A DNA stretch of 64,000 nucleotides from assembly GCA_934364795.1 (NCBI GenBank), contig CAKRMK010000012.1, positions 19,852-83,851 of the forward strand, written 5' to 3'. How positions within the stretch are numbered: position 1 is the stretch's first letter; every line of letters starts with the position of its first letter. Source of the DNA: an uncultured Blautia sp. (GTDB lineage Bacteria > Bacillota > Clostridia > Lachnospirales > Lachnospiraceae). Shown here piece after piece: positions 8,001 to 16,878 of the stretch. The notes below the pieces were generated by a model. It was not told the origin of the DNA. It worked only from the letters and a program-made list of their open reading frames with translations, and searched no databases. The translations under genes and the position numbers were made by a program.

Positions 8001-9380
8001 ATGACACAGGAATCCATTCAGGAACTTATCCGAAAACAACGTGAATATTTTTACACAGGTGCTACTCTTGATGTAAATTTCCGTATCAATTCCCTGAAAA
8101 AAATACAGACAGCAATCCAAACTCATCAGGAGCAAATCAATGCTGCCCTGAAAGCAGATCTTGGAAAAAGCAGTTTTGAAAGTTACATGTGCGAATCCGG
8201 ACTTGTTCTTAATGAAATTACTTATATGCTAAAACACATCCGTTCTCTTGCAAAAGAAAAAACAGTTCCCACACCACTGGCCCAGTTTCATTCCAGAAGC
8301 TATATGAAGCCCTCTCCTTATGGAGTTGTCCTGATTATGAGTCCCTGGAATTATCCTTTCTTACTTACCTTTGACCCGCTTGTGGAGGCTCTTGCAGCCG
8401 GAAATACGGTAGTACTTAAGCCAAGTGCCTATTCACCTGCGACCAGTCGTATTATCTGTGAAATTGTCCGCGAATGCTTTCCTGAACAATATGTGGCAGT
8501 GGTAACAGGTGGCAGAGAGGAAAATGCCTGCCTCCTTCAGGAACATTTTGACTATATTTTCTTCACAGGAAGCCAGTCTGTTGGAAAAGAAGTTATGCGC
8601 CAGGCAAGTGCCCACCTTACTCCTGTAACACTGGAATTAGGAGGAAAAAGCCCCTGTATCGTAGATAAATCAGCAAACCTTAAGCTTGCTGCCAGACGAA
8701 TCGTTTTCGGAAAATATCTGAACTGCGGTCAGACCTGTGTTGCCCCTGATTACGTTTTCTGCCATCAGGATATAAAAGATGATCTGCTAAAGCAAATCCA
8801 GAAACAGATCCGGAAACAATTTGGAAAATCCCCACTGGATAATAAAAACTACGGAAAAATCATAAATGAGAAACATTTTTCCCGGATTGTGAATCTTATT
8901 GATTCATCCAAAGTTGTTACCGGTGGAAATATACGGCAGGAAACTTTACAGATTGAACCTACCGTAATGGATCATGTAACTTTCGAAGATGCAGTTATGC
9001 AGGAAGAAATTTTTGGTCCTGTAATGCCGCTTCTTACTTTTACCTCTATGGATGAAGTTATCCACAAAGTAAATTCTATGGCACACCCCCTGGCACTTTA
9101 TATTTTCGCCCAGGATAAGGCCGTGATCAATAAAGTCACATCTGAATGTGGCTTCGGAGGCGGATGTGTCAACGATGTGATCATCCACCTGGCCACCAGT
9201 GAAATGCCATTTGGCGGATTTGGTGAAAGCGGCATGGGAAGCTATCATGGAAAGAAGGGTTTTGAAACCTTCTCTCATTATAAGAGCATTGTGGACAAAA
9301 AAACCTGGATTGATCTGCCTATGCGGTATCAGCCATACAGAAAAATATATGACAGGCTGATCCACCTGTTTCTTAAATAA
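8001..9380 (+). CDS. Aldehyde dehydrogenase (class 3-like)
   Basis: NAD(P)-dependent oxidation of aldehydes to acids, 459 aa. The motifs are in order: substrate/cofactor segment MSPWNYPFLLTFDPLV, cofactor loop FTGSQSVGKEV, general-base glutamate in TLELGGKSP (about residue 214), catalytic cysteine in NCGQTCVAPDYV (about residue 248), and EEIFGPVMPLL. The short length and lack of an N-terminal extension resemble class 3 fatty aldehyde dehydrogenases such as YwdH. The ATG at 8001 follows AAGGAAAGG. It is co-directional with the alcohol dehydrogenase upstream and likely in one operon with it. Confidence 0.92.
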   Translation: MTQESIQELIRKQREYFYTGATLDVNFRINSLKKIQTAIQTHQEQINAALKADLGKSSFESYMCESGLVLNEITYMLKHIRSLAKEKTVPTPLAQFHSRSYMKPSPYGVVLIMSPWNYPFLLTFDPLVEALAAGNTVVLKPSAYSPATSRIICEIVRECFPEQYVAVVTGGREENACLLQEHFDYIFFTGSQSVGKEVMRQASAHLTPVTLELGGKSPCIVDKSANLKLAARRIVFGKYLNCGQTCVAPDYVFCHQDIKDDLLKQIQKQIRKQFGKSPLDNKNYGKIINEKHFSRIVNLIDSSKVVTGGNIRQETLQIEPTVMDHVTFEDAVMQEEIFGPVMPLLTFTSMDEVIHKVNSMAHPLALYIFAQDKAVINKVTSECGFGGGCVNDVIIHLATSEMPFGGFGESGMGSYHGKKGFETFSHYKSIVDKKTWIDLPMRYQPYRKIYDRLIHLFLK

Positions 9381-9492
9381 ACCAAAAATCCCCATAATAT
9401 CCAGGAACCTCCTATTGTTTATTTGTTACAAATATATTACAATTTCTTTTGTAATCAGCTGATACATAATAAAAAATAAGGAGGTCGAAACT

Positions 9493-9564
9493 ATGTGTTT
9501 TAATTTCAATAGCTGTACCGAGTTATTTAATGCAATCTGCAAAATGTTCAACATTGGTTGTTAA
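9493..9564 (+). CDS. 23-residue four-cysteine peptide
   Basis: A tiny frame with strong expression signals: AAGGAGG lies at 9478-9484, 8 bases before the ATG, and a clear terminator follows 25 bases after the stop. The product has Cys at positions 2, 8, 16 and 23 (the last residue), spaced by 5, 7 and 6 residues, with Phe at 3, 5, 12 and 19; it has only one basic and one acidic residue. There is no signal peptide. I cannot name a family. The cysteine content and the fully formed gene signals argue that it is translated. It could be a small membrane- or metal-associated peptide, a regulator, or a leader peptide, although no gene follows it on this strand. Confidence 0.6.
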   Translation: MCFNFNSCTELFNAICKMFNIGC

Positions 9565-9589
9565 ATGCCCGTATAAAGTTTAACCAGAA

Positions 9590-9631
9590 GAAGCCCCCAG
9601 TATTTGCGGTACTGAGGGCTTCACTCTTTTT
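9590..9631 (+). terminator. Terminator after the small peptide gene
   Basis: GAAGCCC/GGGCTTC with inner CAGTA/GTACTG pairing around a short loop, followed by ACTCTTTTTG. Between here and 9841 I see no gene on either strand. Confidence 0.8.
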
Positions 9632-9840
9632 GTCCACATGGACTTGCTATTTCTTTTCACCTATCGGCATTATATCATATGCATTTTTTCTTTGCAGTAT
9701 ACTCAATATATTTTTTAGATGTTTCTGCTTACATGATATTTATTCATTAAATCTATTTGTCTTATGCTGCGCTTTGTAAGAGACTTCTCAATGTCTCTTT
9801 GAAGCTCCGGTGGCATCTTAGGGAACTTACTACTTATAAG

Positions 9841-9876
9841 AAAAACCCCGGAAAATCAAGGCTTTCCGAGGTTTTA
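9841..9876 (-). terminator. Terminator of the rplM-rpsI operon
   Basis: On the minus strand AAAACCTCGGAAA pairs with TTTCCGGGGTTTTT, 25 bases beyond the rpsI stop. Confidence 0.85.
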
Positions 9877-9900
9877 ATAGTTTTCTGTATACGATTGTAA

Positions 9901-10293
9901 TTATCGTTTGCTGAACTGCGGAGCGCGACGAGCTGCTTTGAGACCGTATTTCTTACGCTCTTTCATACGAGGATCACGAGTAAGGAATCCAGCTGCTTTA
10001 AGAACTGGTCTGTACTCTTTATCTGCCTCAAGGAGTGCTCTGGAGATACCATGTCTGATAGCACCAGCCTGTCCTGTGTATCCGCCACCGTGTACGTTTA
10101 CAAGTACATCGAATTTTCCTTCTGTCTCGGTAGCAGCCAGTGGCTGACGAACGATAACTTTAAGTGTATCTAATCCAAAATACTCATCAATGTCTCTTTT
10201 ATTGATAGTGATTTTACCAGTACCTGGGGTAAGGTAAACTCTTGCTACTGATTTTTTTCTTCTTCCTGTTCCGTAGAATTTTGCGCTAGCCAA
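9901..10293 (-). CDS. rpsI: 30S ribosomal protein S9
   Basis: 130 aa, the normal size. N-terminal [19 protein letters not shown], central [21 protein letters not shown] and the basic tail RRAPQFSKR that reaches towards the P-site tRNA are all present. It follows rplM by 17 bases in the universal L13-S9 pair. Confidence 0.98.
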   Translation of the reverse strand: MASAKFYGTGRRKKSVARVYLTPGTGKITINKRDIDEYFGLDTLKVIVRQPLAATETEGKFDVLVNVHGGGYTGQAGAIRHGISRALLEADKEYRPVLKAAGFLTRDPRMKERKKYGLKAARRAPQFSKR

Positions 10294-10310
10294 TGTTTTC
10301 TACCTCCTCA

Positions 10311-10739
10311 TTAAAATGTTAAAACTTCCGGTTTCTGAGCCGCATGTTTGTGTTCAGGTCCGGCATAAACGAAAAGTTTTGTGTACATTTCTCTTCCTAA
10401 TGGTCCTTTTGGAAGCATACCTTTAACTGCCAGCTCAACAACTTTCTCAGGTTTCTTAGCCATCATCTCTTTTAATGTAGTCTCTTTCATTCCACCTACA
10501 TAATCAGAGTGATTGTAGTAGATCTTCTGATCCATTTTCTTACCTGTAACTTTGATCTTGTCAGCGTTAACAACGATTACATAATCACCTGTGTCAACGT
10601 GTGGTGTAAACTGAGGTTTGTTCTTTCCTCTTAAAACGCTTGCTACGCCAGAAGCCAGACGGCCAAGGGTGCAGCCTTCAGCGTCAACTACATACCATTT
10701 TCTCTCGATTTTATCTGGATTAGCCATATAAGTCTGCAT
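10311..10739 (-). CDS. rplM: 50S ribosomal protein L13
   Basis: 142 aa, full length. Conserved segments include [17 protein letters not shown] near the N-terminus, [26 protein letters not shown] in the middle and [20 protein letters not shown] near the C-terminus. The start follows AGGAGG at close spacing. It is the first gene of the rplM-rpsI operon. Confidence 0.98.
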   Translation of the reverse strand: MQTYMANPDKIERKWYVVDAEGCTLGRLASGVASVLRGKNKPQFTPHVDTGDYVIVVNADKIKVTGKKMDQKIYYNHSDYVGGMKETTLKEMMAKKPEKVVELAVKGMLPKGPLGREMYTKLFVYAGPEHKHAAQKPEVLTF

Positions 10740-10938
10740 GGTTTTACCTCCTGTTATTTATCAACGATTGTTTGTATAAATGCGATATCTCGCATATGTT
10801 AGTAATATGGAAACGATGGTGCAATTACTGCGGAAATGTCCGAAACCGCTGATAAATACTGTCGCCGGGGCTATTGGCTAAAGTATCTCGCACTACGTCA
10901 CATTGAGTAATTATATTATAAGCCTTCTCTCCTGTCAA
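10740..10938 (-). promoter_or_regulatory. rplM-rpsI promoter and 5' leader
   Basis: The promoter is perfect: TTGACA (10933-10938), 17 bases, TATAAT (10910-10915); a second overlapping TATAAT gives the wrong spacing. Transcription should start near 10903, leaving a leader of about 160 bases. The leader contains short pairings (GCGAGATATCGC near 10780; CAGCGGTTT...GGACATTTCCGC) that could fold. Ribosomal protein leaders are often autoregulatory, and an L13 leader is known in Bacilli, but I cannot match this one to that structure. Confidence 0.7.
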
Positions 10939-11271
10939 CTACTTTTTCCCCATATTTCCATATTTTTTTCAAAAAGTTTTCCACATTACACTCTATATTT
11001 CATTTTGCTTTTCCACATTGTAAATTAGGGCTTTCCACCACTTACACATTTATCCACATATCTTAGATAAAATTTATGGTCTGTCACTTTTTTAAATCCG
11101 TTATTTACAGAAGTTACAGTTTCCATAAAAGTGCCAATTTACAAACCGATTAAAACCTTCTAATTTTTCAATAAACGCTGGCATTTTCTTTTGCAAAATG
11201 CTATAGTGATGGGAAACATATTTACCGTTTTATGCTGACATAAACATTTTATTTTTTGAGGTGAGAGTTTT

Positions 11272-12441
11272 ATGATAACATTTTTATCCCGTTTCCTTAT
11301 TAAAGACTATAAGGATTACAGTTCTCCACAGGTCCGCCAGGCATATGGCATGTTATGCGGTGCTGTGGGAATCATTCTGAACATTTTCCTTTTTGCCGGA
11401 AAATGGCTGGCTGGAGTTTTAAGCGGCTCTATTGCGATCACAGCAGATGCATTTAACAACCTGTCAGATGCCGGATCTTCCGTAATCACCCTGGTAGGTT
11501 TCAAGCTGTCCGGGCAAAAACCGGATACAGAGCATCCTTTCGGACACGGACGAATGGAATACATTTCAGGACTCCTCGTCTCTGTGGCTGTACTGATCAT
11601 GGGCTTCGAACTGATTCGTTCCTCTGTTGCAAAAATCCGCACACCAGAGCCAATTGAGTGCAGCCCTGTAATCATTGGAGTTCTCATTGCTTCCATTCTT
11701 GTTAAAGTTTATATGTATCATTATAACCGTACAATTGGCCACAAGATCGACAGTACTGCCATGCAGGCAACTGCAGGTGACAGTTTAAGTGATACAGTAG
11801 CTACCAGCCTGGTTCTTCTTGCAACCATTATCAGCCAGATTACGGGAATTATCCTTGATGGCTGGTTTGGTATACTGGTAGGTATTTTTATTTTTTACAC
11901 AGGAATTACTACCATGAAAGATACCATTGATCCGCTTCTTGGTCAGGCGCCGGAGAAAAATCTTGTAGAAGAAATCGAAGAAATTGTTCTTTCCCATTCC
12001 CTGATACATGGAATGCATGACCTGATTGTCCACGACTATGGTCCCGGAAGACTGATTATTTCTCTGCATGCAGAAGTCCCTGCACATGGAGATCTGCTGA
12101 TCATTCACGACGAAATTGACAATGTAGAGCATGAACTTCAGAACAAACTGAATTGCTCCGCAACCATTCATATTGACCCTATTGTAACAGACAATAAAGA
12201 AGTCAATGAAATGCGTATGCAGATTGAAGAAGTTGCACGTAGTCTTGACCGAAGGCTTACAGTTCACGATTTCCGTATGGTAGAAGGACCTACTCATACC
12301 AATCTGATTTTCGATGTGGCAGTTCCTTTTGAATGTAAGCTTACCAATGTAGAAATAACCAATCTTCTGAAAGAGCGGATTCGAAATATGGATGACGGTG
12401 ATTACTGTGCTGTGATCCAAATTGACCGAGTCTATGCCTAG
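11272..12441 (+). CDS. Cation diffusion facilitator (CDF) family transporter
   Basis: A 389-aa inner-membrane H+/divalent cation antiporter. Six membrane segments fill the first 225 or so residues. The metal-site aspartates appear in TADAFNNLSDAGSS (helix 2) and in AGDSLSDTVATS (helix 5), and the HPFGHGR loop follows helix 2. The cytoplasmic part continues longer than in simple CDFs (about 180 residues) with His-containing strands typical of the dimerisation domain. It is preceded by GAGGTGAG. The 370 bases upstream (10940-11271) are AT-rich with no gene. The metal is not predictable from sequence alone. Confidence 0.92.
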   Translation: MITFLSRFLIKDYKDYSSPQVRQAYGMLCGAVGIILNIFLFAGKWLAGVLSGSIAITADAFNNLSDAGSSVITLVGFKLSGQKPDTEHPFGHGRMEYISGLLVSVAVLIMGFELIRSSVAKIRTPEPIECSPVIIGVLIASILVKVYMYHYNRTIGHKIDSTAMQATAGDSLSDTVATSLVLLATIISQITGIILDGWFGILVGIFIFYTGITTMKDTIDPLLGQAPEKNLVEEIEEIVLSHSLIHGMHDLIVHDYGPGRLIISLHAEVPAHGDLLIIHDEIDNVEHELQNKLNCSATIHIDPIVTDNKEVNEMRMQIEEVARSLDRRLTVHDFRMVEGPTHTNLIFDVAVPFECKLTNVEITNLLKERIRNMDDGDYCAVIQIDRVYA

Positions 12442-12616
12442 AGCGCGTTTGAAAAAGGCTTTCCGCAAGATATGCGTCACAATTTGTGGGAGATTTTACC
12501 CGAATGAAGGAGTCATAGCAGGCTGCGACAACTGAATTTGAGTAAAATTCCCCCGCAAAATAGGACGTACAGCTTACAGGAATAATAAATAGCTTTCTGC
12601 AATCTGTACGCCACAT
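12441..12616. repeat. Dispersed repeat R2, copy A
   Basis: Non-coding interval between convergent genes. The stretch from TTTCCGCAAG to CCCCCGCAAA (about 12460-12557) aligns closely with 58235-58340, sharing CACAATTTGTGGGAGATTTT, a GCATCGTAGC-like word and CTGAATT(T/C)GGGTAAAAT. Its ends carry a GCGTGTTTGAAAA-like word that also occurs at 7943, 51200 and 52181. A shorter derivative lies at 51196-51262. The shadow translation repeats too (KSPTNCD), which is how it stands out. Confidence 0.7.
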
Positions 12617-12668
12617 TTTAGATTACATAAATATTTTAGCAGGTCATTTCCGGTATAAGTTTTTCTCT

Positions 12669-13727
12669 TTATTCCCTGATATTCAGATAAACATCCTCTT
12701 TCGTATGGAATCCTCCATCAATAATCACTTCATCCATATTTTCAGCTGTTACTGCAATAGGATCAATACTGTAATAAGGAATATCATAAGTTCCGTCATT
12801 AAAAGTTTCTGTTGCTTTATACTCACCGGTTCCGGAAGTGATATCTTCTCCTTTTCCCAGTGCAACAGCAAATTCTGCTGCCGTATTTGCCTCCTGCTCA
12901 ATAGGCTTATATACTGTCATTTCCTGGGTTCCTTCCACGATTCTCTGACATGCGGCAAGATCCGCATCCTGTGCAACCACAGCCACCTTCCCAGCCAGAC
13001 GGTTTTCTGACAGTACTTTCACAGCCTGGCTTGCCAGATCATCATTTCCACACATGACTCCAACAATATCCTTAGTAACTTCCAGCCCTTTATTTACATG
13101 GTTTCCTGCAAGTTCAGCCAGCCAGTTATCACAATAGCCGGTATAGACAATATTAAGATTACTTTTTTTCAAAGCTTTGTTAAATCCCTTTACAACCTTC
13201 GCAACATTTCCATCTGTAGGAGAACCGTTAATGGCAAAAATGTTCCCGCCATCCGGACATGCCTTGATCAAAGCTTCCCCCATCAGCGTTCCTACTTTTT
13301 CATTATCAATGGTAATATACAGATCCGCATTAATATTTTCCACAATACGGTCATAGCAGATTACATAAATGCCATTTTCCTTTGCCTCTTTTAGCACATC
13401 GTACAGGGCATTTCCGTCAATGGGAATCACCACGATTACATCCATCTTTTTCTTTATAAAATATTCAATCTGGGAAATCTGTTCTTCCACAACGCCGCCA
13501 GCTACCTGTACATTTACTTCCGCACCAAAGCTCTGGGCCGTAGAAACAAACATATCCCGGTCCCGGAGCCATCTTTCAATTACAAAAGAATCAAAGCTAA
13601 GCCCGATCTGAAGCTTGTCCTCTTCTTTTTGCTCCGCTTTTTCCGGCACCTGCCCGGTGCTGCCACAGCCAGATGCAAAAGCCAGTACCAGAAGTATTAT
13701 AAAAAGCACCCCACCTCTTTTTTTCAT
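12669..13727 (-). CDS. Sugar-binding lipoprotein (XylF-like), second binding protein of the sensor operon
   Basis: A 352-aa periplasmic-binding-protein type I family member. The signal peptide ends in a lipobox (AFASGCGS, Cys21), so it is anchored outside the membrane. The fold motifs are clear: LQIGLSFDSFVIERW at the start, VVIPIDGNALYDVL, ICYDRIV, NGSPTDGNVAKVV, CGNDDLASQAV and VVAQDADLAACQRI. It overlaps the response regulator stop by 4 bases, so it is translationally coupled and the last gene of the sensory operon. With no permease of its own it may act as a sensor subunit for the histidine kinase or feed the MmsAB transporter nearby; this is inference. Confidence 0.85.
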   Translation of the reverse strand: MKKRGGVLFIILLVLAFASGCGSTGQVPEKAEQKEEDKLQIGLSFDSFVIERWLRDRDMFVSTAQSFGAEVNVQVAGGVVEEQISQIEYFIKKKMDVIVVIPIDGNALYDVLKEAKENGIYVICYDRIVENINADLYITIDNEKVGTLMGEALIKACPDGGNIFAINGSPTDGNVAKVVKGFNKALKKSNLNIVYTGYCDNWLAELAGNHVNKGLEVTKDIVGVMCGNDDLASQAVKVLSENRLAGKVAVVAQDADLAACQRIVEGTQEMTVYKPIEQEANTAAEFAVALGKGEDITSGTGEYKATETFNDGTYDIPYYSIDPIAVTAENMDEVIIDGGFHTKEDVYLNIRE

Positions 13728-15319
13728 TTTCCATACCTCGCCTTGTATTCGCTTGGAGTCATATCCATCTGTTTCTTGAAAATCCGGCTGAAATAATTGG
13801 GATCTGAATAACCGCTTTGAATTCCGGCCTCTTTTACACTTACGTTAGCATCCACAAGAAGGGCTTTCGCCTTTTCAATACGCACCCTGGTCAGATATTC
13901 AATAAAATTTTCGCCTGTTTCTTCCTTAAATATCTTACTGAAATAATAAGGGCTGATATTTACCTGCCCTGAAACATCATCAAGGGAAATATCCTTACTG
14001 TAGTTTTCCTGAATATAAAGCATGGCTTTTTTTACTGCGGAATTTGACTGATCTTCTTTCTGATCACGAATCGCCCGGCAGATATTTACCATCTTTTCCT
14101 GAAACCATTTGTGAAGTTCTTCATAAGAGGAAAGGGACATGGCAATATCCAGATAGTCTCTGCGGTAACTGAAGCCGTAATTAATAGCTCCGCTTTCAAA
14201 GGCGATTTTTTCTCCCCAGATAATATACTCAAGCACTTTCAGGCGGATATTATTCATATCTTCTGAATAATGTTCTACCATCCAGTCAAAAAAGAAATTC
14301 AGCTCCTGGAGCATATCTGTTTCATTTCCCTCCCCAAGAAAGCGGAACATTCTTTTTTCATTAGTGCCTGGAAATGCTTCATCATAGACACCATTCTGGG
14401 AAAGATCCTCAATATGTATTACCCTGCTAAGGCTTCCGTTAAGAGCCCTAAGTGCCTCACGGTAGGAACGCTCCAGCTCCGGCATTTCCCAGACTCTGCC
14501 AATTCCCACCCTGAATTTCGCATCCAGCCGGTTCTCCAGTCTTGCTACCAGATCTCTTGCTTTTTCCACCAGATCAATACGATCTTCATAAGGATTTTCT
14601 GAAATTTCACATGGCACTACAACAGGGATCCTGTTTGACATAACGTTTCCCACAACACAGGGAAATGCAGATTTCACCACATCACGGAATTCCGGATAAA
14701 AGCTTTGCGCTTTTACATTCATTCCAACCGGGCTGACCAGCCTGCCGTTTTCATAGCTTTGCCCGAACTGTACCACCATTACATACCCCTGGCTGTCTTC
14801 AATGTCCAGAAGCTGCTGGTAATAATCTGCTGCCTGCATTTCTCTTTGGAAAAGCAACGTGTTTACATAGCTTGACTCCACTACCGGAATTACAGTTTCC
14901 AGTTTTTCCTGGATTTTCAACAGATTACTTCTCTGATCACGTACTTTATCCACCTTGGCAGTGGCTTCTTCCACAACAGAAATAATCTTGCTCTTTGAAA
15001 TAGGCTTTGTAAGATATTTTTCCACACCAAGATCAATGGCTTCTTTTGCGTAATCAAATTTGTCATATGCAGAAATCACATAAAACAAAGCGGAATTATT
15101 AAATTTCCGGATTTCCCGCATAGCCTGGATTCCGTTGATTCCAGGCATGTGGATATCCATAAATACAATATCCGGATGAAAGGTTTCTGCCTTTTCAATT
15201 ACCACTCTTCCTGTTTTCGCAGTTTCTACAATACACTTTTCTCCAAATTCAGCCAGAATCACGCCTTTGAAGCCTTCCAGCATAAGCCCCTCATCATCAG
15301 CTATTAGAATACGATACAT
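13724..15319 (-). CDS. YesN-type response regulator with AraC DNA-binding domain
   Basis: A 531-aa response regulator. The receiver domain begins MYRILIADDEG, with the phosphorylatable aspartate in VFMDIHMPG (about residue 55) and the KPIS loop at about 106. A long middle region links it to a C-terminal AraC/XylS double helix-turn-helix (DISLDDVSGQVNISPYYFSKIFKEE and AGIQSGYSDPNYFSRIFKK). The ATG at 15319 is preferred over an upstream start because GAGGAG lies 8 bases before it and the receiver starts there. It is paired with the YesM-type kinase 47 bases upstream. It probably activates the sugar transporter operon at 18-22 kb. Confidence 0.9.
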   Translation of the reverse strand: MYRILIADDEGLMLEGFKGVILAEFGEKCIVETAKTGRVVIEKAETFHPDIVFMDIHMPGINGIQAMREIRKFNNSALFYVISAYDKFDYAKEAIDLGVEKYLTKPISKSKIISVVEEATAKVDKVRDQRSNLLKIQEKLETVIPVVESSYVNTLLFQREMQAADYYQQLLDIEDSQGYVMVVQFGQSYENGRLVSPVGMNVKAQSFYPEFRDVVKSAFPCVVGNVMSNRIPVVVPCEISENPYEDRIDLVEKARDLVARLENRLDAKFRVGIGRVWEMPELERSYREALRALNGSLSRVIHIEDLSQNGVYDEAFPGTNEKRMFRFLGEGNETDMLQELNFFFDWMVEHYSEDMNNIRLKVLEYIIWGEKIAFESGAINYGFSYRRDYLDIAMSLSSYEELHKWFQEKMVNICRAIRDQKEDQSNSAVKKAMLYIQENYSKDISLDDVSGQVNISPYYFSKIFKEETGENFIEYLTRVRIEKAKALLVDANVSVKEAGIQSGYSDPNYFSRIFKKQMDMTPSEYKARYGK

Positions 15320-15366
15320 CCCTTGTGCTCCTCTGCTTATCACTTTTTTATATTATTCGGAATCTC

Positions 15367-16878
15367 TTATTGTGTACCTGTATTACTTCCGTAACTGTCA
15401 ACCGGCAGTGTAATATGAACACTGGTTCCCTTTCCCGGCCCGTCACTTTCAATAGATAACAGATTTTTTTTCTTATAATAAAGCTCCAGCCTGTCGATTA
15501 CATTTCCCACAGCAATTCCGGTAGAATACCGGTCTTCCCCGTTATTACGCGCTTTTCTGGTCATGACCACCTGTATCATTTCCGGTGTCATTCCAGCTCC
15601 GTTATCGCTGACTGTAATTTCCAGATTGCTGCCCTCTTTGTGAATGGACATTTTAATCTGCCCTGTTTCCATACAGTCATGAATTCCATGCTGCACTGCA
15701 TTTTCCACCAGCGGCTGCAGGATCATACTTGGAATCCGAAACTCACCAATTCCTTCATCCACCTCTTTTATAAAGGTGATATCACCTGCAAATCTTACAT
15801 TCAAAATATAAATGTAGTTATCAACTGCATCTACTTCTTCCCAGAGCATGGCATCGTCTTCCATTTTCCGTACATTATAGCGAAAAAAATCTGCCATTTT
15901 TTCCAGAAAAACTCCAGTTCTTTCCGCATCTTCCAACATGGCAAGCTGCGCTCCTGCGTTTAAGCAGTTAAAAAGAAAATGCGGATTGATCTGTGCCTGA
16001 AGATATTTCAGCTGTGCTTCCTTAAGGTGGGTTTCCATAAGAAGTTCTCTTTCCTTCATCTGTGCCTGTTTTTCCATGTTTTCTCTTTGCTGGGTAATAT
16101 GAACACGGATACTGTCAAGCATTTGATTAAATCCTCTTGTCACCACACCAACTTCATCTTCGCATACCACCGGAAGAATCGGCACATTCAGATTTCCCAT
16201 AGCTACTTCATGGGCTGTATTGGAAAGCTGGGTAAGAGGGCGGATCATGGAACGCACTACCAGCAGGATAATGGCAACACCTACTGCTGCTACAATAAAA
16301 ATTACTACCAGAGCCAACCGGTACAGCACATCCATAGAATTAAGAAGAATCTGATAATTGGCCGAATTCATGCGAAATCTTAAATTGTTTAATTTGTAGA
16401 TATAAGATGTAATATATTCGTACAAAAGCTTCTCTTTTTCATAAGAAGATTTATATTTTTCTATGTTTCTGCCTCGCTTTGCCTGAACAGTCTCGCCGGT
16501 CTGTTCCAAATAACTTTCTGACATCCTGCGGATATTTTTTTCCAGCATTTTTACTTCACTTTCCACATTCCGGTCATTCAGTTCGTCTAACAGCTGTCGG
16601 TAATCCTGCTCATAACGGTAATAATTTTCCAGTACTTTCGTTCCTTTTGTATTCAGGTATTCGTACACAGTACCTTCCAGCTTGTTTAAGGTATCTGACA
16701 GATCATTGATAGCCGCATTACTGGAAAACACAGCATCAATACGGTCAACACCTGAATGGATCTGTTCAAAAATAAAAAAATTAATGCAAACCACAAACAA
16801 CATTACCAGAACCATTGCAAGGCTTAGTCTTGTCTGAATAGATTCCTGAACGGATAAGCTTTCTCTTTTTTCTCTCAT
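15367..16878 (-). CDS. YesM-type sensor histidine kinase
   Basis: 503 aa. One membrane helix near residues 18-35, an extracytoplasmic coiled region, a second helix near 185-205, and a HAMP domain (VVRSMIRPLTQLSNTA). The His_kinase domain follows, with the phospho-accepting histidine in LKYLQAQINPHFLFNCLNA (about residue 297), and a HATPase domain with N-box PLVENAVQHGI and G-boxes DNGAGM and GPGKGTS. It lacks a periplasmic sensor fold of its own type, consistent with sensing through the membrane-anchored binding protein encoded upstream, whose gene overlaps it by 4 bases. Confidence 0.92.
   Translation of the reverse strand: MREKRESLSVQESIQTRLSLAMVLVMLFVVCINFFIFEQIHSGVDRIDAVFSSNAAINDLSDTLNKLEGTVYEYLNTKGTKVLENYYRYEQDYRQLLDELNDRNVESEVKMLEKNIRRMSESYLEQTGETVQAKRGRNIEKYKSSYEKEKLLYEYITSYIYKLNNLRFRMNSANYQILLNSMDVLYRLALVVIFIVAAVGVAIILLVVRSMIRPLTQLSNTAHEVAMGNLNVPILPVVCEDEVGVVTRGFNQMLDSIRVHITQQRENMEKQAQMKERELLMETHLKEAQLKYLQAQINPHFLFNCLNAGAQLAMLEDAERTGVFLEKMADFFRYNVRKMEDDAMLWEEVDAVDNYIYILNVRFAGDITFIKEVDEGIGEFRIPSMILQPLVENAVQHGIHDCMETGQIKMSIHKEGSNLEITVSDNGAGMTPEMIQVVMTRKARNNGEDRYSTGIAVGNVIDRLELYYKKKNLLSIESDGPGKGTSVHITLPVDSYGSNTGTQ

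Noticed and set aside
11785-12480. Minus-strand frame of 231 codons opposite the CDF gene
   Set aside because: The CDF reading is a recognisable family with motifs; the antisense frame has none and ends in repeat R2.
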